DNA from: Granulosicoccus antarcticus IMCC3135
Lineage (GTDB): Bacteria; Pseudomonadota; Gammaproteobacteria; Granulosicoccales; Granulosicoccaceae
Assembly: GCF_002215215.1 (NCBI RefSeq)
Contig: NZ_CP018632.1
Location: 1,732,501-1,796,500 of the forward strand
Direction of reading: 5' to 3'
DNA: 64,000 nucleotides
Part shown: positions 19,316 through 29,660 of the stretch, in pieces
Position numbering within the stretch: the first letter of the stretch is position 1
How the letters are laid out: each line of letters begins with the position of its first letter
Program-made: the position numbers and the translations under genes
The notes under the pieces: model-generated
The model's database searches: none
Seen by the model: only the letters and a program-made list of their open reading frames with translations
What the model was told of the DNA's origin: nothing

Positions 19316-20713
19316 TCATGCTGCCTGGAATGAGATATCAATATTATTCTCTCTATTGTTGTCAAGTAATGATCCATACAGGCGGATATGTGCATCATAG
19401 CTTTCATCGGGCTGGTAACTCTCGCTTATTGACTTGGCGTAGACAGCGTGTTGCTCAGGATTGTCCACAGCCCACAGTATTTGCTCAGCCAGTGCACCTG
19501 CGCGACCTGCCATGAAGTGTCTGCCAGTCTTGCCGTGTTCGACTTTCTCGGCCATACCACCAATATCGCTGCAAAGAATCGGTACACCGTGTTTTTTTGC
19601 TTCCAGAATAACCATCGGGCTGTTTTCCCACCAACGCGAGGGGACTATCATCCAATCGCTTTGCCCCATCAAGCTGCTCAATTCAGAAGATCGGTAGGGA
19701 CCGCGTAGTCGAACACAGTTCTTGTGCACATCCATGTACTTCTGGATCTTCTGTCGAAGTGGTTTGGGTTGGTTCTCGAGCCCCGAGCCGTTAATATCCA
19801 GTTGAATTCTATCCAGCACATCAATTGGTAGCATATTGATGGCCTCTAACAGGATATCCAGTCCTTTGAACCAGTTTATCTGTCCAAAGAAAGCAAATCG
19901 CATCCGATGGTGGATATTCTCATTACTGTCAGTTTTCGTAGCTGTTGTGTGAGTATCGTCCAGTAGATTCTCGATCACCCGTATTCGATCTTCCTGAATG
20001 CCCCACTGCACGTAGCGTTGCTTGAGAAACGCGCTGGGTGCTATGAACGTGTCAACTAAGTTAAAGTGGCTTTTAATGAATTGTTCGCGAAGCATGAAAT
20101 CCTGGGCAGTGTGCTTTGGAAAACATTGCGAGCAATCCCTGGAACTTGATTCATGACACAGCTCATTCGTTATCGGTTTTATCATCTGCCCCAGGTTGTT
20201 GCAGATTGCATGATATTCATGTAGCGTGAGAATGATGGGAATGTCCGGGTTAAAGTTTTTGACTTCGCGCAGCATTTCCAGCCCGAGATGAATGTAGTGG
20301 TGGAAATGTACGACGTCGGGCTTGATAATCTCCAGTGCCTGGCGGAAGTCGCGCCATACGGCAGCCTTGTCAGGCTGTGAAAACCGAAACCAGTCTGGCA
20401 TGGTTGAGTAGAATAAAATCTCGCTTTTACGGTTGTTGCCAGCGAAAGGCGTACCTCCGTGACGCAGATGCCCGAATCGATGGCGCGCGAAGAATACAGA
20501 GATGTACTCCGATTTCTCGTTCAGGGAGTTGTGCAGATTGTATGAAGCGATTTCTCCACCACCTGCGTTCAAATCCGGGTGTCCATGAGACACGATGAGG
20601 ATTTTCTTCTTTTTATATATCTGTGATGAGTTCACAGGTGCGCCAACTGTTGCTTCTGTGTTCGGTTCAGGTTCAAGCATCATGTCTGTCAGTGTTGAGT
20701 CGGCGAATGGCAC
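19316..20713 (-). CDS. GT4-family glycosyltransferase
   Basis: Up to 465 residues. The first ATG (20713) overlaps the previous gene by 41 bp; ATG 20683 or 20680 would reduce this and cannot be excluded. The N-terminal GT-B half has KILIVSHGHPDLNAGGGEIA and DVVHFHHYIHLGLEML. The C-terminal half has RFAFFGQINWFKGLDILLEA and SRWWENSPMVILEAKKHGVP, where the two Glu of the EX7E motif bind the donor. It is cytoplasmic. The donor is not predictable. The four-gene minus set around it suggests a separate side chain or second polymer. Confidence 0.85.
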   Translation of the reverse strand: MPFADSTLTDMMLEPEPNTEATVGAPVNSSQIYKKKKILIVSHGHPDLNAGGGEIASYNLHNSLNEKSEYISVFFARHRFGHLRHGGTPFAGNNRKSEILFYSTMPDWFRFSQPDKAAVWRDFRQALEIIKPDVVHFHHYIHLGLEMLREVKNFNPDIPIILTLHEYHAICNNLGQMIKPITNELCHESSSRDCSQCFPKHTAQDFMLREQFIKSHFNLVDTFIAPSAFLKQRYVQWGIQEDRIRVIENLLDDTHTTATKTDSNENIHHRMRFAFFGQINWFKGLDILLEAINMLPIDVLDRIQLDINGSGLENQPKPLRQKIQKYMDVHKNCVRLRGPYRSSELSSLMGQSDWMIVPSRWWENSPMVILEAKKHGVPILCSDIGGMAEKVEHGKTGRHFMAGRAGALAEQILWAVDNPEQHAVYAKSISESYQPDESYDAHIRLYGSLLDNNRENNIDISFQAA

Positions 20714-22145
20714 TATCCCACTGTTGTGTGTGCTGCCAACAGTTGTAATAAGTCAGTTCCTGTTTCCATCGATCACTAGACACCAGGGATTGTGATTGAC
20801 GCTCCAGATGGTATAGCTCCACATTCTGCAAGATTTTTATTTCAAGGCCATGTTGCCGCGCCCGCATACACAGGTCGGAATCTTCAAAATCACCCAGTAT
20901 GTATCGCTCATCCAGTCCTCCAATAAGCTCATAATTGGACTTGGTGATAAGCAAGCAAGCCCCGGTAATCAGTTGTCGATCAATAAGAGTCTTGTTCTGG
21001 TCGAACAGATCCACCGGCAATCCTTTTCCAGGGTGGATATTCGTCCAGAGGTCATCAACAAATGGCGAGGCGAAAAATTCCATGCCGTCGTGCTGTACGC
21101 TGTTGTCTTCATAGAGTAGCCTTGCACCGACCAGGGCGTTTTTAATATTGTCGCCGGTTGCCGTAATGAGCTCTGTAAGCCAACCATCCCGGATGGGTAG
21201 TACATCAGAGTTCAGCAACAGGATGTTCTGTGCTGTTGCTTTACGGACCCCCGCGTTGTTGGCACCAGCGTAACCCAGGTTCTGTTCCAGATACAGAATA
21301 TTGAATGAGATGGAATAGATCTTCTTCAACCATTCAGCATTTTCTTTGACAACAGATGTAAGGCGAGGGTCATCAATGATGAACAGTAACTCATGGTTTT
21401 TCATATCAGGATCAGTGCTGAAGCTGCTTAACTGATACTCGATGAAATCGTGTCTGCCATAGACTGGAATGACAACGGTTACTGCAGGATTTGCCGGCTT
21501 GAGGTGGTTGTTGTATTCAAGCAGATCACCTTCTGATGTGGTTTGTTTACGATGTGACCAGACATGCTCCACAGCCGGTCCGTAAACATCGTCAAACAGT
21601 GTACGTTTCTCCCGGGTCTTGTGCGGTACTGTTGCAAGTATCTGACGTACACCTTCCAGATTCTCTTTCGGTGGTATCGTTGGTTTCCTGCAACGTCTGT
21701 TTATCTTACGTCCACTGACAAGAGTCAATCGAATACCAAAAGGCATAGCATATTTTTCCATTGACAACCCGGAGTTCTCGGGTAAGGATGCCAAGGATAA
21801 AAATCCCGGTTTTTCGCTGTGGTGAAGGGGAATTGCCTGAGTCTGAAGACGCTCATCCCGAAATCGAGACAAATCCATTTCGACTGGACTGTGCTTGTTA
21901 TCGTGGAGCAGTAGCTCCACGCGCTCAACTTGATGTTTGGGGTCAATTAACACACCCTGAACAAGTACACCTTTGTTCCCGATAATCTGAATGGAATCAA
22001 GCTGGGCGAAGGGGAATCGGCGTAATCTATGGCGCCAACCGAAACACTTCAGCAGCGAACGGCGCAGTTGTTTTTTACTGAATGTGCGTTTTACTGTTCG
22101 GTAGAGACGCTTTCTGATGTATTTGACGGCGTTAGTGATAAGCAT
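20673..22145 (-). CDS. GT2-family glycosyltransferase
   Basis: 490 residues. A very basic N-terminus (first 40 residues) and a region of unknown fold up to about 205 precede a GT2 domain: AVTVVIPVYGRHDFIEYQLS, LLFIIDDPRL, ILLLNSDVLPIRDGWLTELI and DFEDSDLCMRARQHGLEIKI, the last resembling the acceptor-binding ED motif. No membrane segments are seen. Its end overlaps the following GT4 gene, consistent with coupled translation. Confidence 0.85.
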   Translation of the reverse strand: MLITNAVKYIRKRLYRTVKRTFSKKQLRRSLLKCFGWRHRLRRFPFAQLDSIQIIGNKGVLVQGVLIDPKHQVERVELLLHDNKHSPVEMDLSRFRDERLQTQAIPLHHSEKPGFLSLASLPENSGLSMEKYAMPFGIRLTLVSGRKINRRCRKPTIPPKENLEGVRQILATVPHKTREKRTLFDDVYGPAVEHVWSHRKQTTSEGDLLEYNNHLKPANPAVTVVIPVYGRHDFIEYQLSSFSTDPDMKNHELLFIIDDPRLTSVVKENAEWLKKIYSISFNILYLEQNLGYAGANNAGVRKATAQNILLLNSDVLPIRDGWLTELITATGDNIKNALVGARLLYEDNSVQHDGMEFFASPFVDDLWTNIHPGKGLPVDLFDQNKTLIDRQLITGACLLITKSNYELIGGLDERYILGDFEDSDLCMRARQHGLEIKILQNVELYHLERQSQSLVSSDRWKQELTYYNCWQHTQQWDSAIRRLNTDRHDA

Positions 22146-22178
22146 TCTATTGCTTTCCCGGTAATGTCCGAAGAAAAT

Positions 22179-23036
22179 TCAGATGGAATATCCGAGTTGA
22201 ATGAGCTCGTCTCCCAGCTCCTTTGCAAAAATCGCTTTTACTTCTTCACTGAGCTCAGCCCTCCAGCGTTCTACAGATGCAGCGGGACTCTTGCTGGTCA
22301 TATGCCGACTCTTGACGCTCTTGTCGCTGATGGCAGACTGGTAGTCGAGATCCAGGCCAAGCCATTCAGACAGCCTGCTAACCTCCTCGGGTCCTTTAAG
22401 CACCAGATCTTCATAGCGAAACCTTATTCGATGCTGTTCGGTGGTGAAGCTCATCATGTGATGCAAGAACTTGATTCTGTTTCGGCACATTTTCTGTGCG
22501 TAGGAAACATCGGTATCATCCTCTGTCCAGCCGAATGAATGGAAGCCCCGTTTTATATTGAACTGCTTGATAGAAACCATTTCGTCGCGAGGGTCTCTGA
22601 GTAAAAAGATGCTCCGCGCGTTGAGTAGCTCGTTGGATCGATCAGCAACCTGATGCGGAACTTTCTCAGCGTAGAAGCAGGGTTCGCTATGAGGCAGGCC
22701 TTGCGTAGTTTTTATGTTGTGGGATAATTCTTTCCAGATAGAGACAAAAAGGTTCTTGGCAAGAGATTCCTTGTCAATGGTATTCAACTTTCCGTACGGA
22801 AGGCACCCGACAGCCGTGGCATTACAACGGAACATACTATCGTTATTCCACTGTTCGTCCATCTGCGGTGGCAGGCTCGGCATGCGCGCCAGGTTATAGG
22901 CATACGTAAGGTATCGGTGCTCGAATGGGTACAGCCGTTCAAAGCATATTCGTTCGTTGGTACCCAGAATCTGCATCAGCAATGTCGAGCCTGTGCGGCC
23001 AAATGTCCGGACCATCAATGGAACCAAGCTAGTCAC
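22179..23036 (-). CDS. Sulfotransferase-like protein
   Basis: 285 residues when started at GTG 23036, chosen because AGAGGG lies just upstream; the frame is open back to an ATG at 23114. RTFGRTGSTLLMQIL (about residues 10-24) is the 5'-phosphosulfate loop, and RSIFLLRDPRDEMVSIKQFN (about 141-160) is the 3'-phosphate site with Arg and Ser. It is followed 33 bp later by the GT2 gene of the same strand. This is the third intact sulfotransferase candidate of the locus. Confidence 0.75.
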   Translation of the reverse strand: MTSLVPLMVRTFGRTGSTLLMQILGTNERICFERLYPFEHRYLTYAYNLARMPSLPPQMDEQWNNDSMFRCNATAVGCLPYGKLNTIDKESLAKNLFVSIWKELSHNIKTTQGLPHSEPCFYAEKVPHQVADRSNELLNARSIFLLRDPRDEMVSIKQFNIKRGFHSFGWTEDDTDVSYAQKMCRNRIKFLHHMMSFTTEQHRIRFRYEDLVLKGPEEVSRLSEWLGLDLDYQSAISDKSVKSRHMTSKSPAASVERWRAELSEEVKAIFAKELGDELIQLGYSI

Positions 23037-23984
23037 GCTGCACCCTCTGTGTATGTAGTAATGTTGGCCTGTCGTGCCGATCGATGCAGATTGTGTGCCG
23101 TCATGAGTGGCCATTCATGGAGCTGTCAAATACCGGTGTCCTTTATCATTCGATCGACAAGTTTGAAATGGAGATTTGGAAGCAAGTGCAAGTTAGTAGC
23201 TATCAGTTTCGGGTGCATTGTTCACCAGGTTGTCTTGTCTGCAGGTGTCCAAATTTACCCCGAGAAAGGTACGAGTTCTATATCGAGAGTGGCCGATGCG
23301 CTACCACTCATGTGATGGAGCGCGAACCTTGATTGCCTATCACCTACTGCGCCAAGGGAATTTTCAGCAGGTTGCCAAGCTTATGGAAGTTGTACTCGCC
23401 GGAAGACACTTTCCAGATCGATATAGATGACGGTCAAGCGCTGTTTTCTCAGTCTACTGAGAAGCTATTCAGGCGAGACAATATCCCTATATAAAGCGTG
23501 ACGCCAATACCGACTTGGGGGAGAGCAGGCAGGTGGTAAATTGTGGAAAATGCTGGAGGGCGCGCATGAGTGTCTGGATCTGAATGTTTAGTGAGCATAT
23601 TGCGTAATACTGAGCGGGCAAGATTTACCACTTACGACAGGCTGCTGATGAATCCAAGGGTGCGTGGAACAAGGCTCATCTCTGATGAAAGCTATTTCCA
23701 AGTCTCTACCATGAATTCGAAATTTCGCCAGAAGACATCCTCTGATCATAGGCGTCTGAACTTGCGTCCCGGGCTTGTTTCGCGTGTCAAGCTCCTTGGG
23801 TGTGGATGACAGGGATGTCACCTTAGTATGTTCTACGCTGTATGGTGAAGGTTCGGCATGGCTAAAAACAGGAAATTTGCCGACAAGCTGTCAAACAACA
23901 GAGCGGCGTAATTTGATTGCAAGACAGCTAGGTGGTACGCGCATGGAACAATTCACATTCGGTATCCTGGACAGTCACGGGGTG
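23037..23984. other. Non-coding or decayed region upstream of the IS66 element
   Basis: About 950 bp between the minus-strand operon start and the IS66 element. Open frames of 60-130 codons occur but none has a recognisable domain or a convincing start. The promoter of the minus operon should lie near 23040-23150. If the IS66 is removed, a plus frame reads from MEQFTFGILDSHG through the insertion site into VLPYSKTDCLARLAVPS and a stop, so a small unknown gene may have been hit. Confidence 0.4.
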
Positions 23985-23993
23985 GCATGTTCG

Positions 23994-25606
23994 GTAACCG
24001 TTCACGGCCCCGCATGCGGGGTGTAGGAACCGCAGCTGATTCTTTCAGCTAGTCGCTAACCGAGGCGTATCAAACGGAAAGCGCACTTTCACCTCGCCCT
24101 CAATCATCGACTGGTGACACGCGATGCGGATAAACTGATAGCTTGAGATCCCTATCCGTTGTGCAGTGCCCACGATGCTCAGTATCAAGGGACGAAACTG
24201 ATCGCCTTGATACGATTGGGTGGCAAAGCTCAACTTGCGCCAGATCACATAGGGCCGAAGCGCACGCTCAGCGCTATTGTTGTCTAGCGGGATCCTGTGA
24301 TCTTTGAGAAAGGTCCAACACATCGATTCTCGCTTGAGAAGATGTTGGCATTGACGTTTGGTTCGCCCATCGATTCGTAGCCGGGCACCTCGCTCCAGCG
24401 TCTGGTGAAAGCTGCGGCGTAGTCGCTGCATTCGCCGGTAATAAACGGCCTCGTCGATGAGTTGATCTTGCCATCGATGCCGGGGGCGGATAACCGCGTG
24501 GGCAAGTAATAAAAGTCGGCGTCCGATCTTGCCGCCATTGCTTACCCGTCCAGCAATATCGATGAATTTTCGAATCAGGTGCGGCCAACACAGTTGACGA
24601 CGACTTTCCGGTACACGGTTATAACCCACGTAGTCATCAGTGACCAAATACCCTGTGAATTCGCCTAACAGCCTATCGGCAGCCTCTTTGCCGCGCGAGG
24701 CCTGTGTCAGGAAATAGCAAGCTTGGACACACACTAACGACCACAGCCAACGGCACTCATTGCCGCGAAAATGCCGTGTTTCATCGGCATGCGCCACGGG
24801 TTGTTGGCGAACAAAATCGCCAATCTGTCGGTACGGGTCGCCTAATGCGCTCGTCGCTTTTGCCTGAGCCTGAGAGATGGCACCGAGACTGAAATGCAAC
24901 TGCCAGTGCTGAACCAGATAATCCTGAATATTACGAATCGACAAATGATAACGCCCGGACAGATGAGCGATAAGTGCCACCAGATTGGGGCCCATCTGCC
25001 CCGAAGGCACGCTATCGGGAGTCTGGGCGCAATGATGTTTGCCACACCCGTTGCATTGCCCACCGAACAGCTGATGCTCAATCACTGAAAAACGCACCAC
25101 CGGGATATCAAACACCTGGTGACGACAGCGTGGCTCGGGATCGACAAAAATAGAGCCACCACAGCCACAGGCCGCGCTCGGAAAATAGCGCTGAATCTGA
25201 TCGACATCACTTTCGGGTACCAGCGGGCGTTCGTGCTTTTCATGACCCGGCTGCGCACCCTTTCGTTTTGTAGATTTGGGTTTCTTTTTTCGGTTGGCTC
25301 GTTGCGAGGTGGAGTCTGAAGAGGGTGGACGGGAGGAGTTACGCGAGCTTTTGCCCATGCGTTCGTTCAGCTCTCGAACCTGTTCAACAAGCTCCTCATT
25401 TTGCGCTTTAAGTTCTGAGACTATCGATTCTAACTGACCGACCACACCCCACAATTGCTCGATCTGAGTGCGAGCCTCATCAAGCGTTTGGGGTGGATTT
25501 AATAGATGAGGATCGGGCACGATGATGGCTAATAAACTCGCAGGGCCTTTTCTTCAGAATAGCCTACATAGTCAGAAAACGCTATTCCAACGCCGTGAAC
25601 GCTTAC
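23994..25606 (-). mobile_element. IS66-family insertion sequence with 9-bp target duplication
   Basis: 1613 bp. Left end GTAACCGTTCACGGC (23994-24008) and right end, read inward, GTAAGCGTTCACGGC (25606-25592) are inverted repeats with one mismatch and begin with the GTAA typical of IS66. Flanking copies GCATGTTCG at 23985-23993 and 25607-25615 form a 9-bp duplication (8 bp is usual for the family). Only the tnpC transposase gene is present; no tnpA or tnpB is seen. Confidence 0.9.
24045..25520 (-). CDS. tnpC: IS66-family transposase (TnpC)
   Basis: 491 residues. The N-terminal region has a leucine-zipper-like coiled coil (about 10-60) and the linker SSRNSSRPPSSDS. It continues with a zinc-binding segment (CGCGGSIF and CNGCGKHHC), the catalytic core with HADETRHF (first Asp), TDDYVGYN (second Asp), and the family-specific DNNSAERALRP (about 430) that holds the catalytic Glu. 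The reading frame is full length and intact, so the element may be active. The absence of tnpA and tnpB fits the single-gene branch of the family. Confidence 0.95.
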   Translation of the reverse strand: MPDPHLLNPPQTLDEARTQIEQLWGVVGQLESIVSELKAQNEELVEQVRELNERMGKSSRNSSRPPSSDSTSQRANRKKKPKSTKRKGAQPGHEKHERPLVPESDVDQIQRYFPSAACGCGGSIFVDPEPRCRHQVFDIPVVRFSVIEHQLFGGQCNGCGKHHCAQTPDSVPSGQMGPNLVALIAHLSGRYHLSIRNIQDYLVQHWQLHFSLGAISQAQAKATSALGDPYRQIGDFVRQQPVAHADETRHFRGNECRWLWSLVCVQACYFLTQASRGKEAADRLLGEFTGYLVTDDYVGYNRVPESRRQLCWPHLIRKFIDIAGRVSNGGKIGRRLLLLAHAVIRPRHRWQDQLIDEAVYYRRMQRLRRSFHQTLERGARLRIDGRTKRQCQHLLKRESMCWTFLKDHRIPLDNNSAERALRPYVIWRKLSFATQSYQGDQFRPLILSIVGTAQRIGISSYQFIRIACHQSMIEGEVKVRFPFDTPRLATS

Positions 25607-25615
25607 GCATGTTCG

Positions 25616-25952
25616 GTGCTTCCGTACTCGAAGACTGATTGTTTGGCAAGGCTCGCAGTACCATCTTGAATTAAGCACATATCTCGCGCGTTTTGCCGCG
25701 ATCGCAAGATACATTCACAGTTATTGGCAAAACAATATTAAGCTCGCCAATTCGTCAAAAAAATGGCGCCTATGCGTGCAGTTTGGATTCTATGTGGCTT
25801 GAAAGTGTGATTTTTGGTTACATGAATATAGCCAAGTCTTTGTCTAGTCACCTAGCGACAAGTTTACCTCCTATAATGGTGTGCTTCGAGTCGAAGCCGA
25901 ATCATCGGTATCTACACGGCACACTGAAACATTCTGGAAAAATACCAATCTG
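25616..25952 (+). promoter_or_regulatory. Upstream region of the UDP-xylose synthase gene with a -10-like box
   Basis: 337 bp without a gene. TATAAT occurs at 25872-25877, about 75 bp before the start codon. No good -35 box sits 16-18 bp upstream of it (the best match, TTGTCT at 25840-25845, is 26 bp away). A promoter here would serve the uxs-like gene and the GT2 gene after it. Confidence 0.3.
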
Positions 25953-26951
25953 ATGAACGACTCAACGTCAACCCCTGGCAATCTGAGCCCAAAGAGAATT
26001 CTGGTGACAGGAGGGGCTGGTTTCCTCGGCTCACATCTTTGCGAGCGCCTGCTCTCCGAAGGTAACGAAGTTATCTGTATGGATAACTACTTCACCGGTT
26101 CCAAGCAGAATATTTTGCCGCTGATGGAGAATTCCAATTTCGAGCTCCTGCGTCACGATGTCACATTTCCTATCTATCTGGAAATAGACGAAATATACAA
26201 TCTGGCATGTCCTGCATCGCCGATTCACTATCAGCATGATCCTGTGCAGACTACCAAGACGAGCGTGCATGGTGCGATCAACATGCTGGGCTTGGCAAAA
26301 CGTACGGGTGCGAAGATATTTCAGGCGTCTACCAGCGAAGTATATGGCGATCCGAAGGTACATCCTCAGCATGAGAGCTACTGGGGACATGTCAATCCGA
26401 TTGGTTTTCGCTCTTGCTACGATGAAGGCAAGCGTTGTGCGGAAACTTTGTTTTTTGACTATCACCGTCAGCATAATCTGCAAATCAAAGTGGGTCGCAT
26501 CTTCAATACCTACGGCCCGCGAATGCACCCGAACGATGGGCGTGTGGTTTCCAACTTCATCATGCAGGCCCTAACTGGGGAGCCCATTACCATCTACGGT
26601 GAAGGTAACCAGACACGTTCTTTTTGCTATTGCCTGGATTTGATTGATGCATTCGTTCGCATCATGGCCACTGGGGACGACTTTACCGGACCTGTCAATA
26701 TTGGCAACCCGGATGAATTTACCATTCGTCAGCTGGCTGAGAAAGTCATAGAGATGACCGGATCGAGTTCGAAGTTGGTTTTCAATGATCTACCTAGCGA
26801 CGATCCAACCCAGCGTCGCCCCGATATCACCAAGGCCAAAGAGGAGCTAAGCTGGGAGCCAAAGGTGAATCTTGAGCAAGGTCTGGAGAAGACTATCGCC
26901 TATTTTGATGGTTTGCTTAAGTCAGGTGCTACCGGGCAAAAAGTGGCCTGA
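25953..26951 (+). CDS. UDP-glucuronate decarboxylase (UDP-xylose synthase)
   Basis: 332 residues from ATG 25953; the frame is open 24 codons further up, but this start directly precedes the conserved protein. It is an extended SDR enzyme converting UDP-glucuronate to UDP-xylose with bound NAD. Seen are the NAD loop [11 protein letters not shown] (about residues 20-30), [20 protein letters not shown] typical of UXS, the [10 protein letters not shown] segment, the catalytic pair in YDEGK (about 156-160), and [20 protein letters not shown], which is diagnostic for UXS. It supplies UDP-xylose or an onward product to the glycosyltransferases. UDP-glucose dehydrogenase is not in the window. Confidence 0.94.
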   Translation: MNDSTSTPGNLSPKRILVTGGAGFLGSHLCERLLSEGNEVICMDNYFTGSKQNILPLMENSNFELLRHDVTFPIYLEIDEIYNLACPASPIHYQHDPVQTTKTSVHGAINMLGLAKRTGAKIFQASTSEVYGDPKVHPQHESYWGHVNPIGFRSCYDEGKRCAETLFFDYHRQHNLQIKVGRIFNTYGPRMHPNDGRVVSNFIMQALTGEPITIYGEGNQTRSFCYCLDLIDAFVRIMATGDDFTGPVNIGNPDEFTIRQLAEKVIEMTGSSSKLVFNDLPSDDPTQRRPDITKAKEELSWEPKVNLEQGLEKTIAYFDGLLKSGATGQKVA

Positions 26952-26992
26952 GTCATTCTGGTTCTTTGTAAAGAAGGACTGCTATAGCTGTA

Positions 26993-29287
26993 GTGAGAGA
27001 GGAAAGACAGCGTAATGGACACGAATGTTCCGAATGCATCTTTCCCTTTTCAGCGTTGGACGATGTGAAAACAGCTATTGCAAGATTTGTAGGACGTTGT
27101 CTGGGGCGCGCCTACGAGATCCGATCGCCGCAACCCAGCGACCTCACTTGCTCGTTTAGCCTGACCGGTGCGGATGGCACAGGCCCTATAGAGCTTGCTT
27201 CACAAGCTACACAGTGGGAACTGAGCAACATCAGACTCAGAGCAGGCTGGTATATGCTTGAGGTGGAGCATTCGCTGGACAGCATCGGCTGTGTGCTGAC
27301 GTTGCAGCTGGGCGAAGCAGAACAAGAATACTTACTACTCAGCTCCAAGCCCGTCTGCAAGCGTATTGTATGGCTGCAGGCCGGAATAGGTGACTGTACG
27401 GTCCGTATTGATCAGCCAGATTGTTCACTTGGGCGATTGTCTCTGGTTGCTCTCTCATCGGCATTTGCACTAAATCGCATGAGCGGCCGACTATCGAATC
27501 GTGGTGCTGTGGATGGCGGTAGTTGCAGAGAAGCAGCCACGTTGTACGCTGAATACCAGTCGCATATTCACAGCGCGGTACTAAGCAACTCCTATGTGCC
27601 AGAAGAGCCTTGCAGTCTGGTTGAAGCTCGAGTAGCTGTCGCTGCAGATGCTGGTACGGAATTGCATTCGGGCCTAGGTGTTGTTTCGGAATTAATCCAA
27701 GCATCGGATTCGAGATCAGATTCAGAATTGGCTTTGGCTCTCTCCCCAGATCCGGGCAGTATAGCCACTGTCACCCTTCTGATACTGCACGGACAGGACT
27801 TTGATAATGAGGCACTGGCAAGTAGGTCAGTAACAGCGGCAATCGCATTTGCACGCAGCGTCGGATGGAGAATAGAGTGGCAGTCGAGCACTCAATTTCG
27901 CCATTACCACGGTCACGCTGTGTCTGGCGCATCCATCTTTCACATGCAAGTGGTCAACGATGTGGAATACCGGGTTGATGCATTTCATCAGATGATGATC
28001 GCCGTCCGCGTCGGTATTGATCTTGTTTACGCTGATCATGATCATATTGATGAAAACGATATTCGGATACGGCCGGCTCTGAAACCTGAATGGAATCCAG
28101 AGCTACTGCTGAACACGAACTACATTCAACTGCCATGGATGATATCGAATGCATGGATTACTCAGCTGGAAACTGATGACGATTCGGTACTTGATACGCC
28201 TGAAAGAATTCTATTGACCGCCGCGCTCGGTACGGGGACGGGTTCTAACATAACGCTGTCAGCGTTGAGAGATGATCAAGTAATACGAGTTCCGAAGGTG
28301 TTAGCTAGCCTGCCAGCGCACCGTCCGAGAGCCAACGACGATGACATTCGACCCTGGCAAGGGCAGGTGCGTAAAGCGCTCGCGGCAGCGGGCAGTGACG
28401 CTACAAGCAGTGATGGGCCGCATGGTGGGCTATGCCATGTTACATGGACCTTGCTTGCACAGCTTCCAACCGTCGACATCATCATACCCACGCGGGATAA
28501 GGTGGAAGTTTTAAAGGCATGTGTGGATTCGGTGCTTGAGAAGAGCACCTATGCATGCTATCGACTATTGATCGTGGACAACGACAGCGAAAAGGCAGAA
28601 ACACAAAACTACTACGAATCACTCAAGAATATTTCTAACGTTACTCTTCTCTCGTACGCCGGTACGTTCAACTACTCTGCGATCAACAACTTCGCTGTAT
28701 CTCACTCTGATGCAGATGTGCTTGTACTTCTTAACAATGACACCGAAGTGATCTCGCCAGGCTGGTTGGAAGAGCTGGTGAGTCAGGCAATGAGGCCCGG
28801 CGTGGGCTGTGTGGGGGCAAAGCTCTATTACTCAAACGGACGCATTCAACACGGTGGCGTGATAGTGGGTATCGCTGGTGTAGCGGGGCATGCGCATCGC
28901 TATAGCCCACGCCAGGGAAGAGGCTACTGTAATCGCCTGCTTGTGTCGCAGAACATGACAGCGGTTACCGCTGCGTGTCTGGCTGTCCGAAGGCAAACAT
29001 ACCTTGATGCAGGTGGACTGGATGAAGAAGCTTTGCAAGTAGCCTGGAATGATGTGGATTTTTGCCTGAAAGTCAGAGAGCTTGGATACCGGAACGTATG
29101 GACTCCATACGCCGAACTGTTTCATCACGAAGGCTTGAGCCGGGGCGCTGATGATACCCGGAGTAAGGTTCGACGTGTTGATGCAGAACGGCAGGTCATG
29201 AGGGCAAGGTGGAGTATGGATACGTTTGATGATCCGGCCTATCATCCCTTGTTGACGCGTGATAACGAGAGTTTCGGACTTGCTTGA
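26993..29287 (+). CDS. GT2-family glycosyltransferase with large N-terminal region
   Basis: 764 residues from GTG 26993; the ribosome site is weak, so the exact start is uncertain. The first 490 residues show no catalytic motif I recognise and contain beta-rich stretches. The GT2 domain begins about residue 492 (TVDIIIPTRDKVEVLKACVD), continues through LLIVDNDSEKAETQ and VLLNNDTEVISPGWLEELVS, and ends with WNDVDFCLKVRELGYRNVWT. This GT2 type is common in O-antigen and capsule loci (rhamnosyl- or galactosyltransferase-like). It follows the UDP-xylose synthase by 41 bp and may use its product, which is inference. Confidence 0.82.
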   Translation: MREERQRNGHECSECIFPFSALDDVKTAIARFVGRCLGRAYEIRSPQPSDLTCSFSLTGADGTGPIELASQATQWELSNIRLRAGWYMLEVEHSLDSIGCVLTLQLGEAEQEYLLLSSKPVCKRIVWLQAGIGDCTVRIDQPDCSLGRLSLVALSSAFALNRMSGRLSNRGAVDGGSCREAATLYAEYQSHIHSAVLSNSYVPEEPCSLVEARVAVAADAGTELHSGLGVVSELIQASDSRSDSELALALSPDPGSIATVTLLILHGQDFDNEALASRSVTAAIAFARSVGWRIEWQSSTQFRHYHGHAVSGASIFHMQVVNDVEYRVDAFHQMMIAVRVGIDLVYADHDHIDENDIRIRPALKPEWNPELLLNTNYIQLPWMISNAWITQLETDDDSVLDTPERILLTAALGTGTGSNITLSALRDDQVIRVPKVLASLPAHRPRANDDDIRPWQGQVRKALAAAGSDATSSDGPHGGLCHVTWTLLAQLPTVDIIIPTRDKVEVLKACVDSVLEKSTYACYRLLIVDNDSEKAETQNYYESLKNISNVTLLSYAGTFNYSAINNFAVSHSDADVLVLLNNDTEVISPGWLEELVSQAMRPGVGCVGAKLYYSNGRIQHGGVIVGIAGVAGHAHRYSPRQGRGYCNRLLVSQNMTAVTAACLAVRRQTYLDAGGLDEEALQVAWNDVDFCLKVRELGYRNVWTPYAELFHHEGLSRGADDTRSKVRRVDAERQVMRARWSMDTFDDPAYHPLLTRDNESFGLA

Positions 29288-29369
29288 ACCTGTTCAGTCA
29301 GTGGCCTCCAAATTAGCTGTTGATATCTATCAAGATATCGCTGTGGATGTTGTCCGTTGATTTTCGCAG

Positions 29370-29466
29370 TTTATGCCGAATGAAGAACTATGCCGAACGG
29401 TTAGCGGGTCAGCTTCGCACAAGCAGCAGTGTAGACAGTTTTCAGGCTGCAATAGCGGCATAGTTC
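29370..29466. repeat. Remnant terminus of a RIT-type (three-recombinase) element
   Basis: Two copies of a 10-mer (TTATGCCGAA at 29371-29380 and CTATGCCGAA at 29388-29397) are separated by 7 bp. An inverted copy, CGGCATAGTTC, lies at 29456-29466. The same 10-7-10 spacing and the same core (TATGCCGA) form the ends of the RIT element at 36535-39930. A recombinase gene fragment follows at 29661, as expected for a decayed element. Confidence 0.6.
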
Positions 29467-29660
29467 TCCATGTCGATATACGCCTGAGAGACTTTTTCGT
29501 CTTTTAGGCACAAACCTAACTTGTCAAAAAGTCTGTTCATCAAATGTTGGTTGAACTTCTTCCTCTTCCAGGAGGCAATGGTTAGCGAGCAAGCTAGAGG
29601 TATGGAGTCACTGATGTTAATGAAGCCTCTGTAAAACAAAATTAGCAGTTTCGGAATAAA

